Below are positions 2,945 through 5,877 of a DNA stretch of 5,877 nt, one piece after another. Source of the stretch: Planctomycetota bacterium (GTDB lineage: Bacteria > Planctomycetota > Phycisphaerae > UBA1845 > PWPN01); NCBI GenBank assembly GCA_020346805.1, contig CP070790.1:3281005-3286881 (forward strand). The letters are read 5' to 3'. The notes beneath the pieces are model-generated. The model searched no databases, had not been told where the DNA came from, and worked only from the letters and a program-made list of their open reading frames with translations. Within the stretch, counting starts at the first letter, position 1. Each line of letters opens with the position of its first letter. The position numbers and the translations under genes are program-made.

Positions 2945-5877
2945 TTACGGGCAGGTTAATCCTCCCTGTGGTTTAAAGACATTACTCCTGATCACATATA
3001 TATCGTCGATATCGATATTGCCGTCGGTGTTAACGTCCATAAAGAAATTATACTCCCCCAGTGGTTGAGAGAACTCGCGCTTGATGGCCCCCAGATCGAA
3101 GATATTTACCGGGCTCATGTAGTTCACTTCGCCCAGGATGACTTTTACTTTTATGTCGGTGTCGGGCATAACTGAAGCTTCGGTGATTCGGCATGTGCCA
3201 TCGGAGACCGATGCCAGGCCGTGTAAGGTCGCGATGAGGCAGGTGTTGTTGTCGGCCCCGCGCATGTCGATATGTAACTCGTTGTTATTAATTATCGACA
3301 GGGAATCAATAGTACCGCTGGAAAGGAGGACTTCGTCACCGGCGTCCAATGAGCCGTCGTAGGCCTGGATGGAGTCCATGAAATAGACCACCATCAGGGT
3401 CGGCCCGACACTATTTTTGTCGGTATCATAACGTGACTCGATGACCGGTTCCGACCCCCCATATAATAGGTAAAGAGGGAGCTGACCGACAGTCCCATGG
3501 GTCATAATGGACTCAGCATGATAGATAACCGGCGGAACGCAGGGCGGCGGGCAGCCGTTTTCATCAACCATTACACCAGATGGTGTACCTGGACAGTTAT
3601 CGCAGTCGTCGATGACGCCGTCATCATCGCTATCAGGCTCATCCTGATCTGGTGTGCCGTCACCGTCACAATCTTCCGCTCGCCAACCGGTGTCGGGAGC
3701 GCTATAGTTACTGGCGTTATCGCCGGAACTGTTGTTTGCCGCCTTAACCCAATAATAATAAGTTAGTCCCGGTGTCACTGAAGTATCTTCATAGCTGGTT
3801 TCCGTCCCCCAGCCGCCTAATTGTCCCCCGTCAGACGGGTTTCCGGTTGGACTGCGAAAGACGCAATAATGACTGGCCCCCGAAACACTATCCCAGTTGA
3901 CCAGTACGTGGCTGGTAATAGTCCCGTCGCTGGCGGTAAGATTCTCCGGTTCGGGCAGGCCCCGCCAGCCGGCATCAGAGTTGCTGAAGTCACTTTCATG
4001 TTCCCCTGAATCACTGGCCGCCGCCTTTACCCAATAGTAGTAAGTCTCACCGGGCACTGCGGTTGTATCGTCGTAAAAAGTTTCAGATTGCCAAACATCC
4101 AGCGGCGTCGCACCGCCGACCACATCATATGTATGGCGATAGACACGATAATGGGTCGCTCCTTCCACGCTGCTCCAGGTAATATTTACGCAATATGAGT
4201 AGGTCCCGTTAGTAGCATAAACCGCCGTTGGCGCCGTTAAAGCTCGCCAGCCGGTGTCGCTGGCCTGGGTACTGCTGCGACCACCGGCGGTCTGGCGCAT
4301 GGCCTGTACCCAGTAGTAGTAAGTCTGACCGGGTACTGCAGTCTCATCGTCGTAAGAAGTAGTGGTCAGCATGCCCAAACCATCCGGATCTCCGGTAGGC
4401 GTTTCCGAACGAGCAAGGGAATAATGGGTAGCCCCTGTCACGCTATCCCAGTCGATATGTACGTGGGCATAGAACGTTCCGTCGCTAGCCGTCATGTTGC
4501 CTGGGGTGGATAAATCAATCCAACCGGCGTCGGAACTGCTGAAGTCGGTCGGGCAATCCACCATATAGGGGCCTTGGGCCGCCTTCACCCAATAATAATA
4601 GGTCTGACCTTTGGTGGCATATATGTCATCATAGCTGGTTGCGGTTATTGCCGGACCTTGAGCTTGTGCGGTATTGGGATCATCAACGGTATTACGATAC
4701 ACTCTATAAATACCGGCCTCGGGTATGCTGTTCCACGTAACTTCAATCTTATCACCATAAGTACCATCGCTGGCGGTAACACTCGTCGGAGGCAGCATAG
4801 CACTATGACCGGTAGCGTAATTTAGGCTAACGTCCGTCCCGTGGTTTCCGTAGATATCGGTTCCAGCCTTGATCCGGTAAAAATAGGTCGTGCATGGCGT
4901 AACATTAAAATCATCGTAGCTGGTTTCAGTTTGCCATTGCCAGGGACCTATTGCTGTTGCATCGTTGGGATTGCTGCTTTCTGCCCGGTAGACGCGAAAA
5001 TGAGTCGCTCCTTCGGGCCTGTTCCACTCTAAATGCACATGGTCCGAATAGTCGCCATCGCTGGCCGATATGGTATCGGGTGGAACTAAAGAACGATAAC
5101 CGGAATCATATATGCTCAAGTTACTTGCCCGGCCACCTTGGAGATTAACGGCTGACTGCACTCGGTAGAAATAGGTTACGCCGGGAGTGGCCGTAAAATC
5201 ATCGTAAATCCGATGGCCGTTCCAATCGCTGATCGGTATGAAGCTGTTTGCAGCGGTACTGGTACTGCGGTAAACCCGATAAGCATTGGCCTCAGTCACC
5301 TCGTCCCAGGTTACCCGTATTTTGGTGTTGTAAGTTCCATCACTGGAATCCACACCGGTCGGATAAGGCAACGGCGTCCAGGCCATCCAGCCGGTATCGG
5401 CGTCGCTGTAGGCACTCGCCTTGGTCCCGGTTGCACTTGTGGCCGCTTTAACCCAATAATAGTAGGTGATTTCTGGAGTAATCCCCGAAATGTGAGTATA
5501 GGCTGTGGCCGACGACCAATCTCTGGCCACCATGGCTGTACTTCGGTCGTTAACCGGGCTGTAAAAAAGCTTGTAATGCGTCGCTCCAGGTACGCTGTTC
5601 CAGGAGATGGATATATGGCTGGTGTAAGTGCCGTCACTGGCATCAACGGTTGGCGTATTAAGTGCCCTCCAACCGCTGCTTACGGAGAAATTGCTCAGTT
5701 CGGTTGCATGCAGGCCGCCACTATCTGCAGCGGCGCTTACCCAGTAGTAGTAGGTCTGACCGGGAATAGCCGAGTTATGGAATTCATTATCGCCGGTTAC
5801 CCAAGTGCTTATGGCTGTTGCCGTAGTGTGGTCCAGGGTGGTGTTGGCATAGACTCGATGATAGGGCGCCCCGGGCA
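2945..5877 (-). CDS. Large FN3-repeat surface protein with TSP3 and dockerin (5'-partial)
   Basis: The 3' end of a very large gene: 976 residues are visible and the frame runs open to the window edge. Visible residues 1-73 are a partial FN3-like unit. Residues 74-735 hold seven complete units of 92-97 residues with the pattern ASDGTY-VxxxWxxVxGATHYRVYR, then TSYDD-PGxTYYYWVKA and DTGWRAL. Residues 736-778 form an Asp-rich thrombospondin type-3 stretch ending in DENGCPP. Residues 779-914 form a beta-rich module. Residues 915-967 form a dockerin-type pair. FN3 arrays with TSP3 are typical of exported adhesive or scaffold proteins, and dockerins bind cohesins in known systems. No catalytic domain is visible. 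The ATG at 5533 is not the start: the preceding codons (GATHYKLFYSPVNDR) continue a normal repeat. The signal peptide and N terminus lie beyond the window. An intact frame with no stops argues that it is a functional gene. Confidence 0.9.
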   Translation of the reverse strand, partial: PGAPYHRVYANTTLDHTTATAISTWVTGDNEFHNSAIPGQTYYYWVSAAADSGGLHATELSNFSVSSGWRALNTPTVDASDGTYTSHISISWNSVPGATHYKLFYSPVNDRSTAMVARDWSSATAYTHISGITPEITYYYWVKAATSATGTKASAYSDADTGWMAWTPLPYPTGVDSSDGTYNTKIRVTWDEVTEANAYRVYRSTSTAANSFIPISDWNGHRIYDDFTATPGVTYFYRVQSAVNLQGGRASNLSIYDSGYRSLVPPDTISASDGDYSDHVHLEWNRPEGATHFRVYRAESSNPNDATAIGPWQWQTETSYDDFNVTPCTTYFYRIKAGTDIYGNHGTDVSLNYATGHSAMLPPTSVTASDGTYGDKIEVTWNSIPEAGIYRVYRNTVDDPNTAQAQGPAITATSYDDIYATKGQTYYYWVKAAQGPYMVDCPTDFSSSDAGWIDLSTPGNMTASDGTFYAHVHIDWDSVTGATHYSLARSETPTGDPDGLGMLTTTSYDDETAVPGQTYYYWVQAMRQTAGGRSSTQASDTGWRALTAPTAVYATNGTYSYCVNITWSSVEGATHYRVYRHTYDVVGGATPLDVWQSETFYDDTTAVPGETYYYWVKAAASDSGEHESDFSNSDAGWRGLPEPENLTASDGTITSHVLVNWDSVSGASHYCVFRSPTGNPSDGGQLGGWGTETSYEDTSVTPGLTYYYWVKAANNSSGDNASNYSAPDTGWRAEDCDGDGTPDQDEPDSDDDGVIDDCDNCPGTPSGVMVDENGCPPPCVPPVIYHAESIMTHGTVGQLPLYLLYGGSEPVIESRYDTDKNSVGPTLMVVYFMDSIQAYDGSLDAGDEVLLSSGTIDSLSIINNNELHIDMRGADNNTCLIATLHGLASVSDGTCRITEASVMPDTDIKVKVILGEVNYMSPVNIFDLGAIKREFSQPLGEYNFFMDVNTDGNIDIDDIYVIRSNVFKPQGGLTCP
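2975..3133 (-). other. C-terminal dockerin type I-like domain
   Basis: Two EF-hand-like halves. The second, DVNTDGNIDIDD, keeps all the usual calcium ligand positions (D1, N3, D5, G6, D9, D12) and is followed by the helix IYVIRSNVF. The first, EVNYMSPVNIFD, keeps N3, N9 and D12 but has E at 1 and M at 5, so calcium binding there is probably weak or lost. The helix after it, LGAIKREF, and the linker SQPLGEYNFF are typical of the domain. About nine residues follow, ending in TCP. No cohesin partner or sorting signal is seen in the window. Confidence 0.8.
3134..3541 (-). other. Beta-rich module preceding the dockerin
   Basis: About 136 residues, predicted by eye to be beta-strand-rich. Landmarks are AESIMTHGTVGQLPL, VIESR, PTLMVVYFMDSI, AYDGSLDAGDEV, NNNELHIDM and CLIATLHGL. 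Similar 'THG..G.f.l.l ... P.i.v.F....... dGtl ... v.v.l.g' modules commonly precede dockerin pairs in planctomycete-type exported proteins, as I recall them. The function is unknown; a beta-sandwich fold is likely. Confidence 0.55.
3542..3670 (-). other. Thrombospondin type-3 calcium-binding segment
   Basis: These 43 residues are dense in Asp and Gly: CDGDGTPDQDEPDSDDDG, then VIDDCDNCPGTPSGVMVDEN and GCPPP. The D-x-D-G-x-x-D spacing with CPGTP and VDENGCP matches TSP3 repeats, which bind calcium and act as rigid linkers in bacterial surface and OmpA-like proteins. Here the segment separates the FN3 array from the C-terminal modules. Four cysteines within it could form disulfides after export. 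Confidence 0.85.
3671..5877 (-). repeat. Tandem array of eight FN3-like units
   Basis: Approximate unit boundaries, in translation order: 5877-5657 (partial), 5656-5375, 5374-5084, 5083-4793, 4792-4511, 4510-4235, 4234-3956 and 3955-3671. Protein signatures are shared throughout, but the DNA has diverged, with only short near-identical blocks. The best is the stretch encoding TYYYWV plus the preceding PGQ: about 5739-5763 and 4308-4332 differ at one base or so. Units 5374-5084 and 5083-4793 form a subgroup with YDDF and TYFYR in place of YYYWV, which suggests that they arose by duplication of one another. Unit length varies by up to five residues, mostly in the variable middle loop after RVYR. 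Confidence 0.85.

Noticed and set aside
2945..5533. ATG at 5533 as the true start of the FN3 gene
   Set aside because: The same frame stays open to 5877 and the codons before the ATG encode a normal FN3 unit, so the gene continues past the window edge.
5311..5646. 111-codon minus-strand frame
   Set aside because: It overlaps the FN3 gene in another frame, is rich in Pro and Arg, and has no domain. It is a shadow.
3671..5877. CRISPR-like periodicity of repeats
   Set aside because: The period is about 285 bases and lies inside an open coding frame. It reflects protein domain repeats; there are no short identical repeats with spacers.

Overview
The window looks like a piece of chromosome from an uncultured or deep-branching environmental bacterium. 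Every intact gene lies on the minus strand. The best clue to the source is the end of the large surface protein, where a thrombospondin type-3 stretch is followed by a beta-rich module and a dockerin-type pair of calcium loops. From memory, this combination of FN3 arrays ending in 'DTGWRAL'-like linkers and a final 'GxVN...D' dockerin is common in Planctomycetes (Phycisphaerae-like) and neighbouring candidate phyla. That assignment is an inference from domain style and was not tested by a search.

Left part (1-1460): a two-gene minus-strand operon. A 241-codon membrane-anchored protein resembling DUF3137-type partners of LemA reads into lemA through a four-base overlap. About 45 bases after lemA is a 12-bp hairpin that pairs fully, with one G-U, only in the minus-strand transcript, so it probably marks the operon's 3' end.

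Middle part (1449-2944): about 1.5 kb without an intact gene. It holds the degraded remains of an IS630-family transposase on the plus strand (about 1828-2566). The three DDE catalytic positions can still be recovered, but they are spread over different frames with several stops. The transposase has lost its N-terminal DNA-binding region. In the same frame, directly upstream, is what looks like a lipoprotein signal peptide with an ATA where the start codon should be, so this may be the scar of a lipoprotein gene joined to a truncated transposase. The stretch from 2567 to 2944 has no recognisable gene, but it holds a G-quadruplex motif and a perfect 9-bp hairpin.

Right part (2945-5877): the 3' end of a very large minus-strand gene, 976 residues visible and still open at the window edge. 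It encodes seven complete and one partial FN3-like repeats of 92-97 residues, a calcium-binding TSP3 segment, a beta-rich module and a C-terminal dockerin. It is most likely an exported adhesin or scaffold-type surface protein. Its N terminus, signal peptide and any catalytic domain lie outside the window. Nothing in the sequence links it functionally to the lemA operon.
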